From Desulfovibrio sp. (GTDB lineage Bacteria > Desulfobacterota > Desulfovibrionia > Desulfovibrionales > Desulfovibrionaceae), in contig VSMX01000107.1 in NCBI GenBank assembly GCA_009773975.1, positions 1 to 7,734 of the forward strand: a stretch of 7,734 nt of DNA. Direction: 5' to 3'. Position numbers and translations under genes: made by a program. Shown piece by piece: positions 1 through 7,380 of the stretch; position 1 is the stretch's first letter, and the number at the start of each line of letters is the position of its first letter. Under the pieces are notes generated by a model that searched no databases, was not told where the DNA came from, and saw nothing but the letters and a program-made list of their open reading frames with translations.

Positions 1-324
1 GTTGCAACCTACTGCTTCGGGCGGCGTTATCTTTCTTTCCTTGGTCAACTTGGCCTTTCCGAAATTTATCATTCAAAACGCCATGATGGCCAATATTTCG
101 TCTATTGCCTGGTAAATCCGGGCCCCTTTACTCCCAAACCGGGCAATGTGCGTATGGTGCTTGCGCCGGACGGCACGCAAATTGGCGAGGCCAGGGCAGA
201 AAAACTGCACAAGAACAAGCTCATGCTGACCATGCTTGACGATTCCGGCGTGCCTCCCGGTTCGCTTGTCTGCATTGCTCCTCCAATGGTACATGGCACA
301 AAAGCGGATGGCGAAAAGGAATAA
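1..324 (+). CDS. C-terminal part of an unrecognised protein (5' end outside window)
   Basis: Frame 1 is open from the first base to a TAA at 322-324, giving the last 107 residues of a protein whose start lies upstream. The composition is that of a real protein: mixed hydrophobic and charged residues, an aromatic-rich stretch near residues 4-40, a proline/glycine loop around residues 43-50, and a charged tail ending KADGEKE. I see no membrane segment, no metal-binding cluster and no catalytic signature, and I do not recognise the family. The stop is 75 nt upstream of the pgi start on the same strand. It may be the preceding gene of the same operon, because no clear terminator lies between them. 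The frame is very likely coding; the function is unknown. Confidence 0.7.
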   Translation, partial: VATYCFGRRYLSFLGQLGLSEIYHSKRHDGQYFVYCLVNPGPFTPKPGNVRMVLAPDGTQIGEARAEKLHKNKLMLTMLDDSGVPPGSLVCIAPPMVHGTKADGEKE

Positions 325-399
325 TGAACGATAATCTTTGCGGCGCGTTTGCCAAGAAATTATCATGGCCAACAGAAACCTCACCACAGGAGTCTCATA

Positions 400-1740
400 A
401 TGAAAAATTATCTTGAATGGTCCAGCGCATTTTCCGGCCGTCTGGAAAAGGATGATTGCAAGACATGGCAGGCAAAGGCCGATACGCTCGGCAAAAGGCT
501 GGCCAGCGAACTGGCCGCAGGGGAGCTCCCCTTCCTGAGCATGCCCTACAGGGCGCGCCTGAAAACAGATATGCCAAAGGCCATTGAACGCATGAAAAAC
601 TACAGACACATGCTGCTTTTGGGCATTGGCGGTTCGGCGCTTGGCGCCCGCGCCATCCAGCGCGCCTTTGCGCCAGGCCAGGATGGCCCGAATTATAACG
701 GCCCCTGGCTCTGGATTTGCGACAATGTTTGCGCGGAACAGTTTGAGGGCCTGCTTGGCAAGCTTGATCCCTCGGAAACCATTGTGCTTTGCATCAGCAA
801 ATCCGGTGGCACAATCGAAACCCTGGCCCAGTATTTCCTTGCCCGCAACTGGCTGCATAACTCCCTGGGCGATGCCTGGAAAGAGCAGATGATTGTTGTA
901 ACCGACCCCGAAAAGGGCTTTTTGCGGCAGGAATCAGCCCGGAAAGACCTTATTTCGCTCGAAGCCCCGGATTTTCTGGGCGGCCGCTATTCCGCCCTTT
1001 CCGCTGTCGGCCTCGTGCCCGCTGCTTTTCTGGGCATTGACTGGGAGGGCCTGCTTGATGGTGCAGCCAGCGTCGCCAAACCCCTGGTCGATAATCCCGC
1101 TTCGATAGCGTCGCATCCTTCCTTTGACCTGGCCTGCTGGGCGCGGGGACTCGAAGCAAGGGATTATAGCGAGCTTGTCTTTTTCTGTTACATTCCCCAG
1201 TGGGCCGCATACGGCGCCTGGTTCGCGCAGCTTTGGGCCGAAAGCCTGGGAAAGGACGGCCGCGGCATGATGCCGATTCCGGCCACAGGCGTTACGGATC
1301 AACATTCCATCAACCAGATGTTCCTGGATGGCCCAAAGAACAAGGGGTGCCTGTTCCTTACCGGCGAACAGCCCGACAGCAGCCTCTCTTTTGGCCAGGA
1401 CTTGCCAGAACAGTGGGCGTGGCTGAAAGGCAAGGCTTTTTCTTCCCTTCTGGAAGCGGAGGCACTGGGAACGCGCATGGCCCTTTGCCAGAGCCGCATG
1501 CCACTTGTGCAAATCAATATGGGCAGCCTGGACGAGAAAGCGGCCGGTTCATTGATGATGCTGCTTGAGGCCGCGACCATCTTCACCGGCTGGCTGCTTG
1601 AGATCAACCCCGTTGACCAGCCTGCAGTCGAGCTTGGCAAACGCCTGGCCAACAGCCGCCTTGGCGCGCAGGGCTATCCAGAGGAGGCAAGGGATCTGGC
1701 CGCCTATCTGGCGCGTCCGCAGGACAGGCAGAATTTCTGA
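400..1740 (+). CDS. pgi: Glucose-6-phosphate isomerase
   Basis: Interconverts glucose 6-phosphate and fructose 6-phosphate in glycolysis/gluconeogenesis, in the cytoplasm. The 446-residue length matches the short bacterial PGI class. Two SIS sugar-phosphate domains are visible: GIGGS at 75-79 and the phosphate-binding SKSGGT at 133-138. The first family signature is present around GGRYS (Arg196). Expected catalytic residues are Glu281 (in WAESLGKDG), His302 (in DQHS) and Lys414 near the C-terminus. The second signature is slightly off: NPVDQPAVELGK, where the family usually has NPFDQPGVE (Val405 for Phe, Ala409 for Gly). The ATG at 400 is chosen because AGGAG at about 388-392 sits 7 nt upstream. 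An in-frame TTG at 349 would add 17 residues with no comparable ribosome site. It stops 43 nt before the histidine kinase start, so the two are probably cotranscribed. Confidence 0.95.
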   Translation: MKNYLEWSSAFSGRLEKDDCKTWQAKADTLGKRLASELAAGELPFLSMPYRARLKTDMPKAIERMKNYRHMLLLGIGGSALGARAIQRAFAPGQDGPNYNGPWLWICDNVCAEQFEGLLGKLDPSETIVLCISKSGGTIETLAQYFLARNWLHNSLGDAWKEQMIVVTDPEKGFLRQESARKDLISLEAPDFLGGRYSALSAVGLVPAAFLGIDWEGLLDGAASVAKPLVDNPASIASHPSFDLACWARGLEARDYSELVFFCYIPQWAAYGAWFAQLWAESLGKDGRGMMPIPATGVTDQHSINQMFLDGPKNKGCLFLTGEQPDSSLSFGQDLPEQWAWLKGKAFSSLLEAEALGTRMALCQSRMPLVQINMGSLDEKAAGSLMMLLEAATIFTGWLLEINPVDQPAVELGKRLANSRLGAQGYPEEARDLAAYLARPQDRQNF

Positions 1741-1783
1741 TAGATATTCGATGCCACACTCGCAACCAGACCGGAATCAGCAA

Positions 1784-3277
1784 ATGGTTTTCGGCAAAAA
1801 AGAAAATCAACAGGGGCAGGGAGGCCCGGAAAAAGCCGAAGAATCCCTGCCTCTTTCATACGCGCGCACTCTTTCCTGGCTTTCGCTGCTCTTTATCCTG
1901 TTGACCAGCCTCGCGCTGTCTTTCTTTATTTCCAGCTCCGTGCGCGAAACCCTGATGCGCGGCCAGGTGGATTTTGCCCGCTTGTTGGCGGAGAACCTGA
2001 ACAGCCAGATTTTTCGGCGTTTTGCCCTGCCCACCATTCTGGCCAATGGCCGGATTTCCCTGCGTCAGCCTACCCAGTATGAGCGTCTGGACAATGTGGT
2101 CAAATCCGTTATCGAAGGCTTGCCTGTTGAAAAACTGCGCATTTACGATTTTTCCCATCTTGTTGCCTATTCCACAAAAAAGGACGAAATTGGCAAAACT
2201 GGCGTTGCACCCGCCAACCTGGAAGACGTGCTGGAAGGCCATGCCGCCAAGTCCGAAATTATTTCCCGATATCCCCACTGGCAGGCGCCTTTCCATGTGC
2301 CCCTGGACAAGGGCTCCTTTGTGCTGCGGGTGCTTTTTCCTCTAAAGGGCGAACCTATCAGCGCAAACGGTAAGGAAATAGAAGCGCCCGTAATGGGTGC
2401 ATTGGAACTTACGCAGGACATTACCGACGACTACGAGCGGGTGCTTGCCTTTCAGGGCATAATTGTGGTCATGTGCCTGCTTTCCTCGGTTGTGCTTTTC
2501 GGGCTCCTGCTCATGCTGATCCATCGCGCGGAAAGGGTGCTTGCCGAAAGGATGCACAAGAATCGGCAACTGGAAAACCAGATCCACAGCAATGAAAAAC
2601 TGGTTTCAATGGGGCGAGTTGTCGCCTCCATTGCCCATGAAATCCGCAATCCGCTGGGCATAATCCGCTCCAGCGCCGAACTGCTGCAAAGGCGGGCGGG
2701 CAAGACCGATCCCGGCACAAATCGTATTCTCGAGGCAATTTATGATGAAAGCGTGCGCCTTTCGCAGACGGTGAACGACTTCCTGGATTATGCGCGCCCA
2801 CGCCAGCCCAGGGATGATCTTGTGGATGTCTCGCTTGTGCTCGACCAGGCAACCGGATTTTTGCAGGATGAATTTTCCCGTCGCGGCGTGGCTGTGGAAA
2901 ACGATGTTGAAAGGGCGCTTTTTGTGCGCGGCGACAAAGATTTGCTCTACAGGGCTTTTTACAATATCCTGATCAATGGTCAGCAGGCCATGGACAGCCC
3001 GGGTATTATAAAAATTTGCAGCAAGCGAAAAAAAGACGAAAACGGCCCGTTGGTGATTCTGGAATTTCTGGATTCCGGCAAGGGCTTTGACCCGGATATC
3101 ATGGATAACCTTATGGATCCGTTTTTTACCACCAAGGACGGGGGTACCGGGCTTGGCCTGCCGATTGTAAAATCCATCGTGCTTGGCCACGGTGGCGAAA
3201 TAGAACTGGAGAACGGTCCGGATGGCGGCGCGCTTGTTCGGGTCATCCTGCCTGGCGCCGGAGAAAAAAATGAGTGA
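1784..3277 (+). CDS. Membrane-bound sensor histidine kinase (two-component system)
   Basis: Autophosphorylates on histidine in response to a periplasmic signal and passes the phosphate to the regulator encoded next. From the ATG at 1784 it has 497 residues: a short hydrophilic cytoplasmic tail; TM1 at about 30-50; a periplasmic sensor of about 170 residues resembling a Cache/PAS-type fold (IYDFSHLVAYST-like strand pattern); and TM2 at about 225-247. A helical linker leads directly into the dimerisation domain with IAHEIRNP (His285). The ATP-binding domain shows the N box (NILIN, Asn394 and Asn398), D430-x-G-x-G and the G2 loop GGTGLGL at 453-459. I see no HAMP domain between TM2 and the His domain. 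Start choice: GGAA at 1773-1776 precedes 1784; an in-frame ATG at 1751 (11 residues longer) lacks a visible ribosome site but cannot be excluded. Signal unknown. The NtrB-like core fits the NtrC-type partner. Confidence 0.93.
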   Translation: MVFGKKENQQGQGGPEKAEESLPLSYARTLSWLSLLFILLTSLALSFFISSSVRETLMRGQVDFARLLAENLNSQIFRRFALPTILANGRISLRQPTQYERLDNVVKSVIEGLPVEKLRIYDFSHLVAYSTKKDEIGKTGVAPANLEDVLEGHAAKSEIISRYPHWQAPFHVPLDKGSFVLRVLFPLKGEPISANGKEIEAPVMGALELTQDITDDYERVLAFQGIIVVMCLLSSVVLFGLLLMLIHRAERVLAERMHKNRQLENQIHSNEKLVSMGRVVASIAHEIRNPLGIIRSSAELLQRRAGKTDPGTNRILEAIYDESVRLSQTVNDFLDYARPRQPRDDLVDVSLVLDQATGFLQDEFSRRGVAVENDVERALFVRGDKDLLYRAFYNILINGQQAMDSPGIIKICSKRKKDENGPLVILEFLDSGKGFDPDIMDNLMDPFFTTKDGGTGLGLPIVKSIVLGHGGEIELENGPDGGALVRVILPGAGEKNE

Positions 3278-4649
3278 AAAAGCCCACATCCTTGTTATAG
3301 ACGATGAAAAAAATTATCTTCTTGTGCTGCAGACCCTGCTTGAAGACGAAAATTATTCCGTTACGGCCATTTCCGACCCGGAAACAGCCCTGGCTTTCCT
3401 GGCCGAAAGCGAGGTGGATGTTGTCGTAACCGACATGAAGATGCCCAGGGTCAGCGGTCGCGAGATACTGCAGGAAGTGAAAAAGGACTGGCCGCATATT
3501 CCCGTACTCATCATGACGGCCTTCGGCTCAATAGAAAGCGCTGTCGAAGTGATGAAATACGGCGCCTTCGATTATATCACCAAGCCTTTTTCAAATGATG
3601 ACCTGCTGATTTCCATTCATAACGCGGTCGAACTTTCCCGCGCCCACCGCCAGTACCGCCTTTTGCAGGAAATGGTTGAAGAGCGTTTCGGCGTGCACCA
3701 GATTGTCGGCCGCAGCAAGGTTATCAGGGATGTGCTGCACATGGTGGAAAGGGCGGCCCCAAGCCGCTCCACAGTGTTGATAAGCGGAGAATCCGGCACT
3801 GGCAAGGAGCTTGTCGCGCGCGCCATCCACTATGCCAGCCCCAGGAAGGAGAAGCCCTTTATTTCGGTCAACTGCATGGCCCTCAATCCCGGCGTTCTCG
3901 AAAGCGAGCTTTTTGGACACGAGAAAGGCTCCTTCACTGGCGCTGTGGCCATGCGCCGCGGCCGTTTCGAACAGGCCAACGGCGGTACATTGTTCCTGGA
4001 TGAAATCGGCGAGCTGACGCCCGATTTGCAGGTCAAGCTTTTGCGCGTGCTGCAGGAGCGGCGCATCGAACGCGTGGGCTCAAGCGAGGAAATCGAGGTC
4101 GATATCCGGGTTGTGGCGGCCAGCAACAAGGATCTCGGCGCAATGGTCGAGCAGGGGCTGTTTCGGGAAGATCTTTATTACCGCCTCAATGTTGTCCAGA
4201 TCCCCCTGCCGCCGCTTCGTGAAAGGCGGGAGGACATTCCGCTGCTTGTGGCCCATTTCGTCGAAAAGTTCATCACGGAAAACAACAAGCAGCCCAAAAG
4301 CTTCAGCAACAAGGCCCTGAACTACCTTACCGGCTATGAATGGCCAGGCAATATCCGGCAGCTTGAAAACGTGGTGGAAAGTTGCCTTGTGCTTGTGCCT
4401 GGCCCAGTCATCGAAGTGGATGACCTGCCGGCCGGCATCAGGGACGAGGAAGCGCAGTTCAAGAGCGCGGTGGATCTTTTGCCCGTGCAGCTTGACCTTG
4501 CCGACACGCTGGAAAAAATCGAGGCCGCCCTTATCCGCCGCGCACTCGTCCGCGCCGATCTTGTGCAGGTCAAGGCCGCCGAATATCTCGGGATTTCAAA
4601 AAGCCTTCTGCAATACAAATTGAAAAAGTACGGCATAACCGGTCACTGA
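3270..4649 (+). CDS. NtrC-family sigma-54-dependent response regulator
   Basis: Phosphorylation-controlled transcription activator that remodels RNA polymerase carrying sigma-54. The 459-residue protein has the classic three domains. The receiver (1-120) carries acidic Asp11/Asp12, phospho-acceptor Asp55, Thr83 and Lys105. The AAA+ domain carries Walker A GESGTGKE at 173-180, the sigma-54-contact loop as GSFTGA at 220-225 (canonical GAFTGA), and Walker B TLFLDE at 240-245, followed by the RLN and PLRER elements. A Fis-type helix-turn-helix occupies about 410-459 (AAEYLGISKSLLQYKLKKYGI). The ATG at 3270 lies inside the last codons of the kinase gene (8-nt overlap), with GGAG at 3260-3263 six nt upstream, so translation is probably coupled. 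An upstream in-frame GTG at 3222 is rejected because the receiver begins cleanly at MSEKAHILVIDDE. Targets are unknown; I found no convincing -24/-12 promoter in the window. Confidence 0.96.
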   Translation: MSEKAHILVIDDEKNYLLVLQTLLEDENYSVTAISDPETALAFLAESEVDVVVTDMKMPRVSGREILQEVKKDWPHIPVLIMTAFGSIESAVEVMKYGAFDYITKPFSNDDLLISIHNAVELSRAHRQYRLLQEMVEERFGVHQIVGRSKVIRDVLHMVERAAPSRSTVLISGESGTGKELVARAIHYASPRKEKPFISVNCMALNPGVLESELFGHEKGSFTGAVAMRRGRFEQANGGTLFLDEIGELTPDLQVKLLRVLQERRIERVGSSEEIEVDIRVVAASNKDLGAMVEQGLFREDLYYRLNVVQIPLPPLRERREDIPLLVAHFVEKFITENNKQPKSFSNKALNYLTGYEWPGNIRQLENVVESCLVLVPGPVIEVDDLPAGIRDEEAQFKSAVDLLPVQLDLADTLEKIEAALIRRALVRADLVQVKAAEYLGISKSLLQYKLKKYGITGH

Positions 4650-4675
4650 TGTTTCCTTGCCTGGTTCCCCTGGTG

Positions 4676-4702
4676 AAAACTGGCAAAACGCCAGTTTTTT
4701 TT
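4676..4702 (+). terminator. Rho-independent terminator after the response regulator gene
   Basis: A 9-bp perfect stem pairs 4676-4684 (AAAACTGGC) with 4690-4698 (GCCAGTTTT) around a 5-nt loop (AAAAC). An uninterrupted T run extends to 4702. It starts 27 nt after the regulator stop codon and so marks the end of the pgi-kinase-regulator transcript. Confidence 0.9.
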
Positions 4703-4717
4703 ATTTTGGGATTATAG

Positions 4718-4723
4718 TATAAT
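4718..4723 (+). promoter_or_regulatory. Candidate -10 element of a sigma-70 promoter for glnS
   Basis: A perfect TATAAT lies between the terminator and glnS, in the AT-rich stretch where a glnS promoter is expected. The matching -35 position (about 4695-4700) falls in the terminator's T run and is poor, so the promoter is supported by the -10 element and its location only. It would give a 5' leader of roughly 50 nt. Confidence 0.4.
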
Positions 4724-4782
4724 CTTTTGCGACAATGGTTGTTGCATATTATTCATAAATTAATTTTTCCGGGGAATGGACA

Positions 4783-6477
4783 ATGGCCAACGATAGCGAC
4801 AAGGCCCAGGGTACGGATTTCATCAGGGCGCGCATTGAGGAAGATAACAAAACCGGCCGTTTCGGCGGCAAGGTGCATACCCGTTTTCCTCCAGAGCCCA
4901 ACGGTTACCTGCATCTTGGGCATGCCAAGTCCATTTGCCTCAATTTTGGCGTGGCAAAGGAATTTGGCGGCCAGTGCAATCTGCGTTTTGACGATACAAA
5001 TCCGGTCAAGGAAGAAGATGAATATGTCCATTCCATTGCCGAGGATGTCGCCTGGCTGGGCGGCGACTGGGAGGACAGAAAATTTTTTGCTTCTGATTAT
5101 TTTGAGCGCTTTTATGAATATGCAGAAGATCTGATTCGCAAGGGCAAGGCATACGTGGACGATCTTTCGGCAGACGAGATTCGCGAATACCGCGGCACGC
5201 TGACTTCTCCCGGCAGGGAAAGCCCCTGGCGCAATCGCGGTGTTGAAGAAAACCTGGATCTTTTCAAGCGCATGCGTGGAGGAGAATTTGCGGACGGCGA
5301 AAAGGTTTTGCGGGCCAAAATTGATATGGCTTCCCCAAATATCATTATGCGCGACCCTACAATTTACCGCATCAGGCATGCCAGTCATCATCGCACTGGC
5401 GAGAAGTGGGCAATCTACCCCATGTACGATTTTGCCCATTGCATTTCGGATTCCATCGAAGGTATCACCCATTCGCTTTGCACGCTTGAATTTGTCAATA
5501 ACAGGGAACTTTATGACTCGGATCTGGACCCGCAGGAAATCTATCATCCCCAGCAGATCGAGTTTGCCAGGCTCAACCTTACCTATACAATTCTTTCCAA
5601 GCGCAAGCTTATCCAGCTTGTCAGGGATGGCCACGTGGCAGGTTGGGATGATCCGCGAATGCCTACGATTTCTGGCTTGCGGCGGCGGGGCGTGCCGCCT
5701 TCCGCAATTCGGGAATTCTGTTCGCGCATTGGCGTGGCCAGGGCTGATTCCACGGTTGAGTATTCAATGTTCGAGTATTGCATACGCGAAAAGCTCAACG
5801 AAAGTGCGTCAAGGCTGATGGCGGTTATTGAGCCGCTGAAAGTGGTGATCGAGAATTATCCCGAAGGCCAGGTTGAGGAATTCGAAATGCCCAACCATCC
5901 GGAAGACCGGGCCAGGGGCACGCGCAAGGTGCCATTCGGCAGGGAAATTTACATAGAAAAGGATGATTTTAGGCTGGAGCCGCCCAAAAAATTCCACAGG
6001 CTATTCCCTGGCTCGGAAGTGCGCCTGCGCCATGCCTATCTGATAACTTGCCGAGAGGCGATTCTGGACGATGACGGCAATGTTGTTGAGCTGCGTTGCA
6101 CCTATGATCCCGAAAGCAGGGGAGGGCAGAGCCCGGACGGCCGCAAGGTAAGGGGAACGCTGCACTGGGTTTCGGCAGATCATGGAAAGCCGGCAAAAGT
6201 ACGGCTTTATGACCAGCTTTTTGCCGTACCCAATCCCGACGATGTGCCGGAAGGCAAAACCTTTATCGACAACTTGAATCCGGCTTCCCTCGAAACCCGC
6301 GATGCGTGGCTTGAACCGGCCCTGGCGGAAATCCCCACGGGAGAGACCGTGCAGTTTGAACGCCTGGGCTATTTTTGCAAGGACAGGGATTCCACGCCCG
6401 AAACGCCCGTCTTTAACCGCACGGCCACCCTGCGCGATACCTGGGCCAAGGTTGAAAAGAAGGAAAGCGGAAAATAG
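4783..6477 (+). CDS. glnS: Glutaminyl-tRNA synthetase
   Basis: Class I aminoacyl-tRNA synthetase that charges tRNA-Gln with glutamine in the cytoplasm. The 564 residues are close to the usual bacterial length of about 550. The N-terminal catalytic domain has the ATP-binding PPEPNGYLHLGHAK (HLGH at 44-47), and the second class I signature appears as LSKRKL (Ser272-Lys273). The conserved NLRFDDTNP stretch and the later GlnRS-typical CIREKLNESA-like region separate it from GluRS, which carries different signatures. The C-terminal beta-barrel anticodon-binding region is complete through about residue 560. The ATG at 4783 is preceded by GGGGA at 4771-4775, seven nt upstream; another ATG at 4776 is out of frame. 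It appears to have its own promoter downstream of the preceding operon's terminator. Its presence implies direct Gln-tRNA charging, which many bacteria replace with the GatCAB amidotransferase route. Confidence 0.97.
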   Translation: MANDSDKAQGTDFIRARIEEDNKTGRFGGKVHTRFPPEPNGYLHLGHAKSICLNFGVAKEFGGQCNLRFDDTNPVKEEDEYVHSIAEDVAWLGGDWEDRKFFASDYFERFYEYAEDLIRKGKAYVDDLSADEIREYRGTLTSPGRESPWRNRGVEENLDLFKRMRGGEFADGEKVLRAKIDMASPNIIMRDPTIYRIRHASHHRTGEKWAIYPMYDFAHCISDSIEGITHSLCTLEFVNNRELYDSDLDPQEIYHPQQIEFARLNLTYTILSKRKLIQLVRDGHVAGWDDPRMPTISGLRRRGVPPSAIREFCSRIGVARADSTVEYSMFEYCIREKLNESASRLMAVIEPLKVVIENYPEGQVEEFEMPNHPEDRARGTRKVPFGREIYIEKDDFRLEPPKKFHRLFPGSEVRLRHAYLITCREAILDDDGNVVELRCTYDPESRGGQSPDGRKVRGTLHWVSADHGKPAKVRLYDQLFAVPNPDDVPEGKTFIDNLNPASLETRDAWLEPALAEIPTGETVQFERLGYFCKDRDSTPETPVFNRTATLRDTWAKVEKKESGK

Positions 6478-6514
6478 GCAAGAACACGGGCAAATATTGC
6501 AAACCGCAAGACCG

Positions 6515-6536
6515 AAATATTTACATAATATTTTTT
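6515..6536 (+). other. A/T-rich inverted repeat with T run in the glnS-downstream gap
   Basis: AAATATT (6515-6521) and AATATTT (6527-6533) form a 7-bp all-A/T stem with a 5-nt loop, followed by more T residues to 6536. It lies in the 72-nt gap between glnS and the repeat-protein gene, ending just before the AAGGAG ribosome site. It is too weak to call a terminator with confidence. The same AT-rich stretch could hold a -10 element (CATAAT at 6524-6529) for the next gene, but no well-spaced -35 is visible. Confidence 0.3.
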
Positions 6537-6537
6537 C

Positions 6538-6543
6538 AAGGAG
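6538..6543 (+). promoter_or_regulatory. Strong Shine-Dalgarno that fixes a GTG start
   Basis: AAGGAG sits exactly 6 nt upstream of the GTG at 6550. This is the best ribosome-binding site in the area and is the reason the following gene is read from GTG and not from a later ATG. Confidence 0.8.
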
Positions 6544-6549
6544 CACCAG

Positions 6550-7380
6550 GTGGCAGGGGAGCAACGATTCAAGACTTTGGATGAAGCCATGGCCGCTGTT
6601 TGCGAGGATGGTGAGAAGCTGGCCATGGTTCCGCCCGACTGGCAGGAGCCTGTGCTTTGCCTGGCTGCTATTGCCCAAAATCCCAGGGCATTGCGCCATG
6701 TGCAGGAGCAAACGCCCAGATTGTGCCTCGAGGCCATAATCGAGGATCCGCAATGCTTCAAATATGTGAAGGATCCAACGCCCGCGCTTTGCGCCCAGGC
6801 CGTCAAACTTCATCCCGAAATACTGGAATTTATCGAAAATCAGACCCAGGGCATCTGCATTGACGCTGTTTCCAACGATGGGATGGCCCTTAAATTTGTC
6901 AAAAACCAGAATCCCGTAATTTGCCGGGCCGCCATCATGCAGACCCCGGATGCCTTGCAGTTTGTGGAAAACCAGACCAGGGACATCTGCATGATCGCCA
7001 TCCGCAAGGATTACCGCGCAATGCGCCATGTGCGCGAGCCAGGAAACGAGCTTTGCCTGATGGCTGTGCGGGAAAATCCCTTTACACTCAAGTACATCCG
7101 CAATCAGTCCCAGCGGGTGGCGCTGACAGCCGTGCACAAAAGCGGGCGCGCCCTGTGCTATGTGCACAAGCAAAGTCGCGAAATTTGCATAGTTGCCATG
7201 CGTAATGCCCCCCAGGCCCTGCAATGGGTATTGAACCAGACGGCCGAAATCTGCATGGAAGCCGTCAAGCGCGATGGGCTTGCCCTGCGCTATGTAATCA
7301 AGCAGTCGCCCGACATCATCAAGGCGGCTATAGCCCAGAATCCGGAAGCTGAGGATCTTGTCAGGGTCGAAAACAAATGA
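6550..7380 (+). CDS. 22-residue-repeat (DUF4116-like) protein of unknown function
   Basis: The protein has 276 residues, no signal peptide and no membrane segment, so it is probably cytoplasmic. Residues 36-276 are ten consecutive 22-residue units with no insertion or deletion, plus a final 21-residue one; a degenerate unit with two extra residues precedes them (about 12-35). Each unit has a hydrophobic residue at position 1, usually Cys at 2, Ala at 5 (all eleven), Ile/Val/Met at 6, mostly Pro or Gly at 10, usually Leu at 13, Val or Ile at 16 (all eleven), and Gln-Thr/Ser at 19-20. Cys recurs at 37, 59, 81, 103, 125, 147, 169, 213 and 235. The pattern resembles Pfam DUF4116 repeats, which have no assigned function. 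The regular period suggests a helical solenoid used for binding; that is inference. Its TGA overlaps the next gene's ATG, so translation is probably coupled. Confidence 0.88.
   Translation: MAGEQRFKTLDEAMAAVCEDGEKLAMVPPDWQEPVLCLAAIAQNPRALRHVQEQTPRLCLEAIIEDPQCFKYVKDPTPALCAQAVKLHPEILEFIENQTQGICIDAVSNDGMALKFVKNQNPVICRAAIMQTPDALQFVENQTRDICMIAIRKDYRAMRHVREPGNELCLMAVRENPFTLKYIRNQSQRVALTAVHKSGRALCYVHKQSREICIVAMRNAPQALQWVLNQTAEICMEAVKRDGLALRYVIKQSPDIIKAAIAQNPEAEDLVRVENK
6655..7377 (+). repeat. Coding tandem repeat, 66-nt period, about 11 diverged units
   Basis: The DNA under residues 36-276 keeps an exact 66-nt register through ten units and a 63-nt last unit. At nucleotide level the units are well diverged while amino-acid key positions are kept. 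This points to an old duplication array under protein-level selection, not recent slippage. Confidence 0.8.

Noticed and set aside
330..335. GATAAT as a -10 element for pgi
   Set aside because: There is no -35-like hexamer at the proper distance, and the site sits right behind the upstream gene's stop codon, more consistent with readthrough transcription.
324..416. 30-codon + strand ORF starting in a TAATG overlap with the upstream stop
   Set aside because: Its AAGGA is only 3 nt from the ATG, it overlaps the pgi start by 17 nt, and the peptide has no recognisable feature. A chance ORF is more likely.
73..858. 261-codon open frame on the - strand
   Set aside because: It is antisense to the upstream gene and to the PGI catalytic region. 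Its residues mirror the pgi codons and show no family motif.
934..1512. 192-codon - strand ORF within pgi
   Set aside because: Shadow of pgi; no motif, no ribosome site, and a real gene on the opposite strand.
1565..1783. N-terminal extension of the histidine kinase to 1565 inside pgi
   Set aside because: It would overlap pgi by 176 nt with an arginine/proline-rich stretch that is clearly pgi read out of frame. Starts at 1784 or 1751 suffice.
6477..6500. Possible sigma-54 -24/-12 promoter (GG...GC) before the repeat gene
   Set aside because: The GG and GC pairs are not 10 nt apart in any arrangement (8 or 11), and the flanking bases do not match TGGCAC-N5-TTGC.
6001..7224. 407-codon open frame on the - strand opposite glnS and the repeat gene
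   Set aside because: It lies antisense to two well-supported genes. Its length follows from the 66-nt repeat register, which keeps the antisense frame open unit after unit. It has no ribosome site or recognisable domain.
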